Shown: positions 8,704-16,721 of the stretch, piece after piece
Layout of the letters: each line of letters opens with the position of its first letter
Position numbering within the stretch: the stretch's first letter is position 1
Source of the DNA: Turneriella parva DSM 21527
Lineage (GTDB): Bacteria; Spirochaetota; Leptospiria; Turneriellales; Turneriellaceae
Length of the DNA stretch: 64,000 nucleotides
Direction of reading: 5' to 3'
NCBI RefSeq assembly: GCF_000266885.1
Contig: NC_018020.1
Span: 2,604,001 to 2,668,000 of the forward strand
Notes under the pieces: generated by a model
The model's database searches: none
What the model was told of the DNA's origin: nothing
The model's input: only the letters and a program-made list of their open reading frames with translations
Translations under genes and position numbers: made by a program

Positions 8704-9047
8704 CTTGTTTCTATGCTGTCCAGAACTCTGTCGAGGCTCTTGATCGATCGTCTGATGTTGCGCAGGTTGAGAGAGTAATGCATCTCTTTACCCAGCTTCT
8801 CAGAACGAACAACTTTGGCCCCTTTCAGCACATGCAGATGGTGCGAAACCGTTGGCCTGCCCACGTTAAAATACGCGGCCAGATCGCTCACGCACAGACT
8901 GCCGTGTTTGCCCAGCAGAACGATGATTCCCTGTCGGGTTTCGTCGGACAATGCCCGCAAGACCTCTGTCTTGAACAGGTATATGTTCTCGGCAGAAACG
9001 GTCTTGCGCCTGCGTACAAAGCCGTTGAGCGCCTTCTCGTTCTGCAT
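8697..9047 (-). CDS. ArsR-family winged-helix transcriptional regulator
   Basis: A 116-residue regulator (from the ATG at 9047). The ArsR wHTH is clear: LRALSDETRQGIIVLL, then SDLAAYFNVGRPTVSHHLHVL (recognition helix) and a basic wing KLGKEMHYSLN. The CVC metal site of arsenic or cadmium sensors is absent, since the equivalent stretch is LCVSD with one Cys, so metal sensing is doubtful. An ATG at 9092 is also open, but it sits inside a perfect 13-bp inverted repeat that looks like an operator, so I prefer the inner start. It is upstream of and co-directional with etfB, suggesting control of that operon and of itself. Confidence 0.85.
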   Translation of the reverse strand: MQNEKALNGFVRRRKTVSAENIYLFKTEVLRALSDETRQGIIVLLGKHGSLCVSDLAAYFNVGRPTVSHHLHVLKGAKVVRSEKLGKEMHYSLNLRNIRRSIKSLDRVLDSIETSQ

Positions 9048-9072
9048 TGCATTCTGCCTGGACCAGCCTCTC

Positions 9073-9104
9073 GGCAACGCGTCGAAATTCATCGACGCGT
9101 TGCC
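9073..9104. promoter_or_regulatory. candidate operator of the ArsR-fold regulator
   Basis: Perfect inverted repeat with 13-bp arms (9073-9085 and 9092-9104) and a 6-nt spacer, immediately upstream of the regulator's preferred start. Dimeric ArsR-type repressors bind 12-15 bp inverted repeats at their own promoters, so autoregulation is inferred. It could instead belong to the general class of long hairpins in this window. Confidence 0.5.
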
Positions 9105-9164
9105 ACGTCTGATGACTCGAACAAGGCGAAAAGGAAAAAGAAGTCGGCCGTAATATATTTGACC

Positions 9165-10130
9165 TTACATTCCAAAACGAAGTGCGATAGGGCTGCGAAA
9201 GTAGACCTCGGCCGGGGTTCGGTAATTCAGCCGCTTGCGTGGTCGGTTATTTAGTAATTTAAGCGCTGCGTCAACCTGTTCCTGGTCGATGCGCCGAAAA
9301 TCTGTGCCTTTGGGAAAAGACTCGCGCAGCAGGCCGTTCGTGTTTTCGTTCGTACCTCTCTGCCATGGCGAGCCGGGGTCACAAAAGTAGATGCCGCAGT
9401 TCAGCACTTGCTGCAGGTCGCGGTAGCCACTCATCTCGGTGCCCCGATCGTAAATGATACCCCGCAGCCGTTCGTTATCGATGTCGGCGAATAGGTCGCG
9501 CGCTGCAGCGTTAAACTGTGTCACCAATTTGCGCTCCAGTTTCGCCGCGAGCAAGTAACGCGAATGCCTTTCGACGAAAGTTGCAATCTGCCCGGTGCCC
9601 ATTTTACCCTCGACCAAATCGCCCTCCCAGTAGCCGGGTTTGCGTCGCGTCAAAGCTTCGGCTGGCAGGTCGTGAATGCGAAAAAACCCTTTGTTTTCAG
9701 CCTCAATCCTCACTTTGCGCTTGTATGGTTTGCCTTTGCGGCGCAGGCACAGGCGATAAAAATTCGATGTGCCGGATTTCTTGCGCACATGATTGTAAAT
9801 CGTCTGCATGCAGACACCGTCGAAACGTTCTAGGCGCATGCGGCCTGCGATCTGTTCTGGTGACAGCGTCGACTTGAGCGATGCTCCGATCTCTGACCAA
9901 AGCTCTGGTGTAACCTTCGCGGCGTTGGTATTAGTCTGGCGCTTTCGCGCCTCGTCTCTGGCGCACCGCGCGCTGTAATGTCGTGGCATTGAATTACGCC
10001 GAATCTCTCGAAAAATAGTGCTCGGGTGTCGCTTAAGATTTCTGGCGATTTGGCTGGCCTTGAGGCCCTCAGCAAGGCTTTCTTCTATACGCAGTCTTTC
10101 ATCATTTGATAGTTGAACGTAGGGTCGCAT
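9165..10130 (-). CDS. IS30-family transposase
   Basis: A 321-residue DDE transposase starting MRPYVQLSNDERLRI (ATG at 10130). It has an N-terminal helix-turn-helix (SQIARNLKRHPSTIFREIRRN, the IS30-type motif), then the catalytic domain: first Asp in YWEGDLVEG, second Asp in IIYDRGTEMSGY, and Glu in RGTNENTNGLLRE, which is the IS30 signature, ending RPRKRLNYRTPAEVY. The frame is intact, so the enzyme may be active. The stop lies just outside the terminal repeat, so the final codons run through it. An ATG at 10163 is open but adds residues with no family match. Confidence 0.95.
   Translation of the reverse strand: MRPYVQLSNDERLRIEESLAEGLKASQIARNLKRHPSTIFREIRRNSMPRHYSARCARDEARKRQTNTNAAKVTPELWSEIGASLKSTLSPEQIAGRMRLERFDGVCMQTIYNHVRKKSGTSNFYRLCLRRKGKPYKRKVRIEAENKGFFRIHDLPAEALTRRKPGYWEGDLVEGKMGTGQIATFVERHSRYLLAAKLERKLVTQFNAAARDLFADIDNERLRGIIYDRGTEMSGYRDLQQVLNCGIYFCDPGSPWQRGTNENTNGLLRESFPKGTDFRRIDQEQVDAALKLLNNRPRKRLNYRTPAEVYFRSPIALRFGM
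9169..9192 (+). repeat. left terminal inverted repeat of the IS30 element
   Basis: 24-bp repeat matching the right end in reverse complement at 23 of 24 positions. The last transposase codon lies within or beside it. Confidence 0.85.
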
Positions 10131-10198
10131 CCGGGGGCTCCGTGGTCGTTTTTCGCAAATCAACCTCGAAACCCGGGAGCGGCCTTACATTACTTTAT

Positions 10199-10222
10199 CC
10201 CTTTCGCACTTCGTTTTGGAAT
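10199..10222 (-). repeat. right terminal inverted repeat of the IS30 element
   Basis: Reverse complement of the left end with one mismatch; defines the right boundary 37 bp before the lipoprotein ATG. Confidence 0.85.
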
Positions 10223-10259
10223 CTGCCGACGAATCGCGCGAGGTAGCAGAGCAGGGTTG

Positions 10260-11906
10260 ATGACCAAGCTTAAGTTCTCAATCCTCCTTATATTGATGGC
10301 TGGCATCGCCGCAATACCGGCCTGCAAAAAAAAGGCAGCCGGCGCACGCGAGGCACAGCAGGCCTCTTCGGCGAATGAACCGCTTTCGACTGCTTTTGTG
10401 GTGAAGACGCCGATCGCGATTCAGGCCTCACCCGAGGCGCGGGCGAAGGCGGTCGTGGCGCTGCCGGTGGGTGCGGCGGTAGACATTTTCGGTACGCGTG
10501 TGGCTGATCTGAAGACGCCTGACACGGCGTTTTGGTATAAAGTGAGGTTTACCGCACCGGGGGCCGCAGCGCCGGTCGAAGGCTTCGTCAGCGAACGCGA
10601 AGAGGTGCTACGCGAAAATTTTCTCGTCTTTAATAAAAAAACCGAAGAGCGCACAACCGTTGAAGATGCGCAGGGAAACTCTGTCGATAAAGTCGGCGTG
10701 CCCGGCGTTATGGCGACGACATCCGTTAACTTACGCAAGTCGCCGGCAATGAATGGCGCGGTGATTCGCCAGCTTAAGAACGGCGAGGTGCTGAAGGTGC
10801 TGGCGATTTCTGCGTCGACGGTCGAAATCGACAAGAAGCGGGCCGAATGGTATTTCGTGAGCGATGCGCAGGGGCAAACCGGCTATTGTTTCGGTGGTTA
10901 TATGCTCGCAGGGCTCTACGACGAACTCGCGCAACTGCAAGACGTGGGCTTTCGCTTTATTCACGGCTGGGCAACCGTCACTGCCAAGTATGCTAAAGCG
11001 CTGCGCGCACCAGTGGGCGCAGACACGTTTAATCTGAATTCATTGCCGATGGCCGATTCAGATAAGCCAAAAAGCGAAATTTTAAAAGGTGCTATTCTTG
11101 AGATTGACGGTGAAACGACGAAGTCGACAGATCGCTACAGAGTTCTCGCGCGTTTTGAAGCTGAGCCAGAATATTTTATACAAAAATATTATTACATCGC
11201 CAAATCTGACGTAAAGTTTACCGGCGACTATTTTACGATTTCGGGTAAACAGCCTCACAAGATCGAAAAGACTCTGGCGAAAGATCTGAACACTTATCTG
11301 CGCGGCGATGTCAATTTGCAATGCACAAGAGTCTTGCCTTTCGAGGGCGGCAGCGACAGCGAAAAGCGCAGTTTTCTTGCAATTCAAACAGCTCTGGGTC
11401 ACGCCTACAGCGTGTCAGAAGATAATGGCAAGATCAGCTGTCTCGGCGTCAACGAGCGTATTTCGCTGCTCGTTGAGACCAAAGAAGGCAAGAATATCTT
11501 TCTCGGTAAACTTGGGCGGGGTGAGGTCTCTTTTGTCGATCTCGACAATAATGGCGCGCCTGAAGTTGTCAGCGAGACATACCAAATGCGAGCGGGAAGT
11601 TTCTTACAGGTTTACGCAATTGCCGAAGGCAGGTTAAGCCCCATCTTCTCTTATTCCAATGAACCTGACACCTGCCTTTCGGCGCGACTCGAGGGCAGAT
11701 ATCTTATCGTTGAAGGTGGTGCGGCCGAAGACAGCGACGAACAACTAACCGAGCGGTGTGGCAAGAACCTCGCAGAGATGCTGAAAGAAAATAAAGCAGT
11801 GGCGCTCAATACCAAACACCGAAGTTTTCCCGCATACCTCAGGTACGACGGTGCAAAATTTCAGCCGATCGAAAAACCAGACGATCTGCCCGGCAACCCG
11901 GGCTAA
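10260..11906 (+). CDS. SH3-domain lipoprotein
   Basis: A 548-residue exported protein. The start MTKLKFSILLILMAG and the IPAC-K cleavage site mark a lipoprotein signal. Bacterial SH3-like modules follow: one near residues 40-110 (ending PVEGFVSERE), one near 150-220 (TSVNLRKSPAMNGAVIRQL, ending GYCFGGYM) and a weaker third near 240-320. The C-terminal third ends in a VCBS/FG-GAP-like calcium-loop motif, VDLDNNGAPEV, near 430. SH3b modules often bind peptidoglycan or peptides, so an envelope role is likely. I use ATG 10260 because it begins the signal peptide; upstream in-frame sequence belongs to the insertion element. Confidence 0.8.
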   Translation: MTKLKFSILLILMAGIAAIPACKKKAAGAREAQQASSANEPLSTAFVVKTPIAIQASPEARAKAVVALPVGAAVDIFGTRVADLKTPDTAFWYKVRFTAPGAAAPVEGFVSEREEVLRENFLVFNKKTEERTTVEDAQGNSVDKVGVPGVMATTSVNLRKSPAMNGAVIRQLKNGEVLKVLAISASTVEIDKKRAEWYFVSDAQGQTGYCFGGYMLAGLYDELAQLQDVGFRFIHGWATVTAKYAKALRAPVGADTFNLNSLPMADSDKPKSEILKGAILEIDGETTKSTDRYRVLARFEAEPEYFIQKYYYIAKSDVKFTGDYFTISGKQPHKIEKTLAKDLNTYLRGDVNLQCTRVLPFEGGSDSEKRSFLAIQTALGHAYSVSEDNGKISCLGVNERISLLVETKEGKNIFLGKLGRGEVSFVDLDNNGAPEVVSETYQMRAGSFLQVYAIAEGRLSPIFSYSNEPDTCLSARLEGRYLIVEGGAAEDSDEQLTERCGKNLAEMLKENKAVALNTKHRSFPAYLRYDGAKFQPIEKPDDLPGNPG

Positions 11907-13072
11907 CCCTTTGCATCTGCGCCCCGCGCCGGGGCGAGCCGATGCGTTTCGCGTTTGATCAGCGGGCGCGTCATATGTGGAGGCAAGCGCGTCGTGATGG
12001 TGCTCATGTGGTTGAGGTAGTCGATGTAAAGTTCGGTGACGACTCTGTCTGCTGACGCCGGCCATGTGACCGTAAATTCGCGCATCGAGATATAATCTGC
12101 CTGCGGCGGTGGCAACGTCTCTTCGCGCACCCTGCGCTTTAAAGGTAAAGTGGTGCTGTTTGCGGCTCCCGCGATTGGTTCAAAATAATGGCGGAGCTCG
12201 ATCTCTTCTGCGAGCTTACTTGCCGGGTCGATGATTCTCACCCTGAGAGTTCTGAACAAATCACCGGTTGGCAGGCTGTGCCCGACGCCTGACGCAAAAA
12301 GTTTTAGCGCAATTCGGCCGGGCGACACCCGCGCAACCTCGACGCGTAAATCTTTCTTTAGCCGGTCAATAGCATGCCCGCCGGGAAATGTATGCGAGTC
12401 TGGCGTGTAAGGAAAGAGATGGCAGCCGCTGCAGGTGACATTGCCATAGAAGGCCGAACTGCGGTATTCGCTCACGGTGCTCTGCATAGGCTGGTCAGTA
12501 TAATGCAGCGCATGCCCTTCGCGCATCGCTGTCGCCGCTGTGGGAAAATTAAACTCGTGGCAACCTTCGCAAAACCTCTCGTCACCCAGCCGGTTGTCGA
12601 CCGAATAAGAATGAGCAGGCCCGGCATGGGTGACGCGCGACCCACCAGCGGAGGTTTGCGGTAACTTTTTCACGAGAATTTTGCCCTCGCGCACGTGGCA
12701 GACCAGGCATGAGACACCTTCTTCTTCACGGTACGGTTTACTATCGCTGCCCGAAAGGCGCAGCGGTGCATGGCAGTTGACACACCACGGTGACGGTTCG
12801 CGCTCATGGCTTTCGCGGTATAGCTCGTTCGTCAGCGCGACCCGGTGGCGCGACGCCTGCCAGTTACGGTAGGCAGTTTCGTGGCAGGGGGCACAATCGG
12901 TCGAACTTTGCATCGCCGCGCCGGTTTTGGGGTGCGCGGCAAAGTCAGCCGGGCGCATCACCAGCGGAAAAACACCTTTTGTGAAAAGGGGAGTGGGCTC
13001 GCTCTTTTGGCAAAAGAGCAGCTGCGACAACGCAAGAAGCGCGAGAGCGACCTTAAAGCTGCCTGCGTACAC
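11903..13072 (-). CDS. multiheme c-type cytochrome, lipoprotein-like
   Basis: A 389-residue exported protein with five CxxCH heme-binding motifs: CAPCH, CVNCH, CLVCH, CEGCH and CSGCH, in the pattern of cytochrome c554-like or decaheme-related electron carriers. The N-terminus has a signal sequence ending in LLFC, which may be a lipobox. The last 150 residues have no heme motif and look beta-rich, perhaps an anchoring domain. The likely role is periplasmic electron transfer; the partner is unknown. The gene is 2 bp downstream of lpxI and overlaps the convergent lipoprotein gene by 4 bp at its stop. Confidence 0.85.
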   Translation of the reverse strand: MYAGSFKVALALLALSQLLFCQKSEPTPLFTKGVFPLVMRPADFAAHPKTGAAMQSSTDCAPCHETAYRNWQASRHRVALTNELYRESHEREPSPWCVNCHAPLRLSGSDSKPYREEEGVSCLVCHVREGKILVKKLPQTSAGGSRVTHAGPAHSYSVDNRLGDERFCEGCHEFNFPTAATAMREGHALHYTDQPMQSTVSEYRSSAFYGNVTCSGCHLFPYTPDSHTFPGGHAIDRLKKDLRVEVARVSPGRIALKLFASGVGHSLPTGDLFRTLRVRIIDPASKLAEEIELRHYFEPIAGAANSTTLPLKRRVREETLPPPQADYISMREFTVTWPASADRVVTELYIDYLNHMSTITTRLPPHMTRPLIKRETHRLAPARGADAKG

Positions 13073-13074
13073 TT

Positions 13075-13995
13075 TCAGCGGGCGATCACAATCAAGCCAA
13101 GCGCATCGGCTCGCGCAATAAATTCTTGCGGGTTGACGACGAGTGTGTGTGCGGCTTCAATCACGAGCGCCTGCAAACCCGCCGCGTGCATTGTCTCAAG
13201 AGTGCGTGTGCCGACCGCCGGCAGATCAAAACGCGGGTCTTGCGAAGTCTTCGCAGTTTTGCAGACGACGCCAGAGCGCACGGAGGCGCCAGGTTCGCCA
13301 TGCGCACGATGCGCATCTTGGGGTGAACCAGAGCGCACGGAGGCGCCAGGTTCGCCATGCGCACGATGCGCCTCTGTCGGCGAACCCTTGTTTATTATTT
13401 CTCCCGCGCGCCTGATCGCCGCATCGGTGCCTTCAATTGCCTCGACCGCGAGCACCATCTTCTGAAATACAACGGCTGTCTGACCGATATCGAGGCTGCC
13501 GATTTTTCTGCTGAGTTCATAGCCAAATTCGATGTCTTCGAGCAGCGATGCGGATTCAGGCTTTTTCTGCGTCAGCACACCTGCGGGCAGAAAACAGCCG
13601 TCGAGCAATGATTTCTGCGGCAGAATGTGAATCTGCATCGACGCGAGCGCCCGCGCAAATTCATGAAACAGCGTATCGTCGCGCCGGTCGGCGGCGGCTG
13701 CATAAATTCTGTCTGCTTCTGCATCGCGCACCACATCTTGAAGCAGGCGTTGCTTTTCGATTTTGCCAAGCAGAATCGCTTCGGTAATCTTGTCTTTTTT
13801 TAGGTAGGCGAATGTCTGGCCCAAAGTGCCGAGAGAAACTTCGCGCTTTTTCAACGAAATATCTGCAGCAAGCTCTGCATTCAGTTCTGCCTCGGTGATG
13901 TGGTAAAGAGTAAAGGGGATATCCGCTTTTGCTGCATTCTTCGCCGCAATAAGCGGCAACTCGCCAGCACCGGCAAAAATGGCGAGGTGTTTCAT
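13075..13995 (-). CDS. lpxI: UDP-2,3-diacylglucosamine pyrophosphatase LpxI with inserted repeat
   Basis: A 306-residue LpxI (DUF1009 family), which cleaves UDP-2,3-diacylglucosamine to lipid X and UMP in lipid A synthesis and replaces LpxH. Family landmarks are FAGAGELPL at the start, SLDIGQTAVVFQKMVLAVEAIEGTDAAIRR containing the catalytic Asp, and TSQDPRFDLPAVGTRTLE near the end. Between RRAGEI and VVCKTAK, where LpxI normally has only a short glycine-rich turn, there are about 36 extra residues made of a 19-residue unit repeated twice (AHRAHGEPGASVRSG core). The insert is in frame, so the enzyme may still work with an enlarged surface loop. It precedes the cytochrome and follows deoC. Confidence 0.9.
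   Translation of the reverse strand: MKHLAIFAGAGELPLIAAKNAAKADIPFTLYHITEAELNAELAADISLKKREVSLGTLGQTFAYLKKDKITEAILLGKIEKQRLLQDVVRDAEADRIYAAAADRRDDTLFHEFARALASMQIHILPQKSLLDGCFLPAGVLTQKKPESASLLEDIEFGYELSRKIGSLDIGQTAVVFQKMVLAVEAIEGTDAAIRRAGEIINKGSPTEAHRAHGEPGASVRSGSPQDAHRAHGEPGASVRSGVVCKTAKTSQDPRFDLPAVGTRTLETMHAAGLQALVIEAAHTLVVNPQEFIARADALGLIVIAR
13271..13384. repeat. two tandem 57-bp units inside lpxI
   Basis: Units 13271-13327 and 13328-13384. The first 44 bases of each are identical and the last 13 differ. Each has an outer stem GGTTCGCC pairing with GGYGAACC and an inner stem around TGCGCACGATGCGC. The 57-bp length keeps the lpxI frame and adds 19 residues per unit. Confidence 0.9.
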
Positions 13996-14058
13996 CCCGT
14001 CACCCTGTGATCCGTCATCGGGTCTCTGCCACAGAGCTTACCGAAGGGCACCAACCGA

Positions 14059-14997
14059 TCAACTTAAAGAGAAATAATCCAAAGACTGGTAGCCGCCTTT
14101 TGTCTGTTTTGCGTATTGCATCAGCAGATCGTTGAGCAGTGTCGAGGCACCAAAGCGAAACCAATCGGGGTCGAGCCAGGCGTCGCCCAGGGTTTCTTTG
14201 ACCATAACGAGGTAGTGCAATGCTTCTTTCGAGGTGCGAATGCCGCCGGCAGGCTTCATGCCGATTTTGATGCCGGTGTCGTCATAGTAGTCGCGAATGC
14301 ATTCGAGCATGACGAGGGTAACGGGCATCGTCGCGTTGACTGCCGCTTTGCCCGTCGAAGTCTTGATAAAATCGGCGCCCGCACGCATGGCGATGAAGCT
14401 CGCGCGGCGCACGTTATCGAGAGTTTCGAGTTCACCGGTTTCCAGAATCACTTTCAGGTGAGCTTTGCCACAGGCTTCTTTGACCGCAGCGATCTCATCG
14501 AATACATAGTTGTATTCGCCTGCCAGAAACTGGCCGCGCGAAATAACCATATCGACTTCGTCGGCGCCAAGCTCTACCGAACGCCTGACGTCTTCGATCT
14601 TGATATCGAGCGGAATCTGCGCCGCGGGAAAAGCCGTCGACACGCAGGCGATATGGATGCCAGAACCTTTAAGTGCCTTTTTGGCAACGGGTATCATGTT
14701 CGGGTAAACGCAGACTGCCGCAACTTTGGGCACACCGGGAAGCTCTGAAGGGCGCATTGCCTTCTGGCATAGTTGAATGACCTTGCCCGGGCTGTCTTTG
14801 CCCTCTAGCGTTGTCAGGTCGATCATGCGGATTGCGAGGCGAATACCTGCCAGTTTCGCTTCGTTCTTGAGACTGCGCGTTTTGAATCTGGCCACTCGCT
14901 CTTCAACACCGACCTGATCTACAGGGGTATACATGGGGTCGAGAGTGGGGCTGGCATAGAGGCGGGTGGGCGCAACGGCTTTCATATCTGCGCTCAT
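14059..14997 (-). CDS. deoC: deoxyribose-phosphate aldolase
   Basis: A 312-residue DERA (class I aldolase) of the longer form, about 310-320 residues. It splits 2-deoxyribose-5-phosphate to glyceraldehyde-3-phosphate and acetaldehyde in deoxynucleoside salvage. The Schiff-base lysine is in FIKTSTGKAAVNAT near residue 208; other landmarks are DLTTLEGKDSP, EVDMVISRGQFLAG, VILETGEL and KPAGGIRT. I start at ATG 14997 (MSADMKAV), since a start at 15024 would need TTG. It lies 45 bp downstream of the permease pair and 63 bp upstream of lpxI, probably in the same transcript. Confidence 0.92.
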   Translation of the reverse strand: MSADMKAVAPTRLYASPTLDPMYTPVDQVGVEERVARFKTRSLKNEAKLAGIRLAIRMIDLTTLEGKDSPGKVIQLCQKAMRPSELPGVPKVAAVCVYPNMIPVAKKALKGSGIHIACVSTAFPAAQIPLDIKIEDVRRSVELGADEVDMVISRGQFLAGEYNYVFDEIAAVKEACGKAHLKVILETGELETLDNVRRASFIAMRAGADFIKTSTGKAAVNATMPVTLVMLECIRDYYDDTGIKIGMKPAGGIRTSKEALHYLVMVKETLGDAWLDPDWFRFGASTLLNDLLMQYAKQTKGGYQSLDYFSLS

Positions 14998-15042
14998 GGA
15001 GTTTTTAGACGCGGGCGGCGTCAAGAAAAATGGCAGAGCTGC

Positions 15043-15810
15043 TTAATTTTCCGTTTTGACGAGCTTCACCGCTTCGTTTAAAGCAAAGAGCAGCAGCAGC
15101 AGCGCCAGAACGGGGGCAAGACTGAGGTATGGGTAAAGTAAAATATAATCTTTGTACACGGCGATTTGCATGCCCAGCGAAAGCCTGCTTGCGCCGGTCT
15201 GCACTCCTAAAAATTCGAGGCTCGCGAGTGAGAGCACAATGGAGGGCATCGTCAGCACAAATAGGTAGCCACTCTCCCGCGCGAGCTGTGGCAGCACATG
15301 CCACGAAAAAACATGCTGCCTGCGCGCGCCCATCACCTGCGCCATTGTAATATAGTCGTTGCGCGAAACATTCTGCAGGCGTTGCAGTATAAACTTCTGC
15401 AGAGCGGCATATTCAGAGAGCACTAACGCCGTGATTACCGAAAAGAAACTTTGGGGCAAAAAGTAGCCGATTGAAAGGGCCACGAATATACCCGGTATCG
15501 CAAGCCATGCATCGATGATATACGCGTAGGCTCGGGCGATTTTCTGTGGCAACAGGTAGCTCAGAGCAGCGAGCGCGAGGCTCAGAAATAGGGAAACCAC
15601 GAGCGCAGATGCGGCGATACCGAGCGTCTGGCCCGCGCCCGCAACGACCAGGGTTGCCACACTTTGCCCAAGTGGAGTCGTACCGAATAGCGCACCTTCA
15701 CCGGGCGGTAGAAAAGTATGATCGAGTTGAATTTCGGCGTCGGGCAAGACGATTTGGGCGGCGACGACAAAGAAGAGCAACAGCAGCGAAAAAATACGAA
15801 TATATTTCAT
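15043..15810 (-). CDS. ABC transporter permease, DppC/OppC-like
   Basis: A 255-residue inner-membrane permease with about six hydrophobic segments. The cytoplasmic coupling loop has the EAA-type motif MGARRQHVFSWHVLPQL, and SIVLSLASLEFLGVQ is characteristic of DppC/OppC permeases. It starts one base after the end of the DppB-like gene, so the two form a heterodimeric channel for a peptide, nickel or similar substrate. No ATPase or substrate-binding protein gene is next to them, so those parts must come from elsewhere. Confidence 0.82.
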   Translation of the reverse strand: MKYIRIFSLLLLFFVVAAQIVLPDAEIQLDHTFLPPGEGALFGTTPLGQSVATLVVAGAGQTLGIAASALVVSLFLSLALAALSYLLPQKIARAYAYIIDAWLAIPGIFVALSIGYFLPQSFFSVITALVLSEYAALQKFILQRLQNVSRNDYITMAQVMGARRQHVFSWHVLPQLARESGYLFVLTMPSIVLSLASLEFLGVQTGASRLSLGMQIAVYKDYILLYPYLSLAPVLALLLLLFALNEAVKLVKTEN

Positions 15811-15811
15811 C

Positions 15812-16711
15812 TCATGCCTTGAGTGCCTCTTCGCGCGCGGCGAGACCCGCCTGTATCAGCGAAGTCGTATAGACAATCGCCGCGATGACGACCAGGTTGG
15901 CAAAGATCAGCCGAATATCGTATTGCAGCAGCGCGAAGAGCAGCAGAGTGCCGAGGCCATGAATCGAGAACAGCGATTCAACAATTACGGCGCCTGAAAA
16001 CAGAGACGCAGTCTCTATCAGCCAGAATATTACAAAGGGCATTGCACAGTTGGCGAGTTTGTGCATGAAAATGCGCCCGCTGCCGAGCGAGTACGCGCGT
16101 GCGCGCAGAATAAACACCTGCTTCTCAAGCGCGCGCATGTAGTTGGTCAGCAATAAAAAAAGCCGCGCGCCAAATTTCAGCGCAATGCCGAGCGCCGGCA
16201 GAATAAATGATTTGACCGTGCTGTCACCGCCCGAGGGCAAAAGGTGCAGCGCAAATGAAAACAGCCAGATCAAAAAAATGCCAATCAGAAATATGGGTGT
16301 CGTGTTAATCGCCGTTGCGAGGCGTTCTAGAGCAGGCGAAAAGGCTGGTGCGAATTCTGCCACCACCAGCAAACCGAGACCAATCACAACCGAAAACGCG
16401 AGGCTTAGCACGGTCAACAGCGTCGTATTGGCAAAGGCGTGCTGAATCTGCGGCACGATCGGCGTGCCCCTGAGAGACTTCCACTTGAAAATGTTGGGCA
16501 GGTCGGCTGCAAACTCTGCGAGTTTCGTTAAGAACGATTTCTGCGTAATCAGCGCGAGGCCCTGCGCGGTGCCTCGTTGCCCCATGAGCGCTTCTTCTGC
16601 GGTGCCCTTGCGTAAATGCTGCAGAAACACCGTCAGCAGGGTGACCAGAACGAGTATGGTGAGAAATCCCCCCAGCGGGCGGGCAAGCGAACGCAACAGA
16701 CGCAGCGGCAT
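15812..16711 (-). CDS. ABC transporter permease, DppB/OppB-like
   Basis: A 299-residue permease with about six membrane segments and the DppB signature near its end: RARAYSLGSGRIFMHKL (EAA loop), then IETASLFSGAVIVESLFSIHGLG. The N-terminal extracytoplasmic segment is long, as in the family. It pairs with the DppC-like gene one base downstream. It follows the PilZ gene by 10 bp and so probably belongs to the flagellar-to-deoC transcript. The substrate is unknown. Confidence 0.85.
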   Translation of the reverse strand: MPLRLLRSLARPLGGFLTILVLVTLLTVFLQHLRKGTAEEALMGQRGTAQGLALITQKSFLTKLAEFAADLPNIFKWKSLRGTPIVPQIQHAFANTTLLTVLSLAFSVVIGLGLLVVAEFAPAFSPALERLATAINTTPIFLIGIFLIWLFSFALHLLPSGGDSTVKSFILPALGIALKFGARLFLLLTNYMRALEKQVFILRARAYSLGSGRIFMHKLANCAMPFVIFWLIETASLFSGAVIVESLFSIHGLGTLLLFALLQYDIRLIFANLVVIAAIVYTTSLIQAGLAAREEALKA

Positions 16712-16721
16712 GCTGTGCTGC

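Larger units (their letters stand above)
9169..10222. mobile_element. IS30-family insertion sequence
   Basis: About 1.05 kb, bounded by near-perfect 24-bp inverted repeats: 9169-9192 and the reverse complement of 10199-10222, differing at one base (ATTCCAAAACGAAGTGCGA then T/A then AGGG). It contains one full-length transposase gene. I see no convincing short target duplication at the two edges. It sits between the ArsR-fold gene and an SH3 lipoprotein whose ATG lies 37 bp beyond the right end, so it may have replaced or altered that gene's promoter. Confidence 0.9.

Noticed and set aside
13126-13415. Plus-strand open frames across the lpxI repeat
   Set aside because: They only exist because the repeated GC-rich unit is open in several frames; no ribosome-binding site or family match, and lpxI explains the region.
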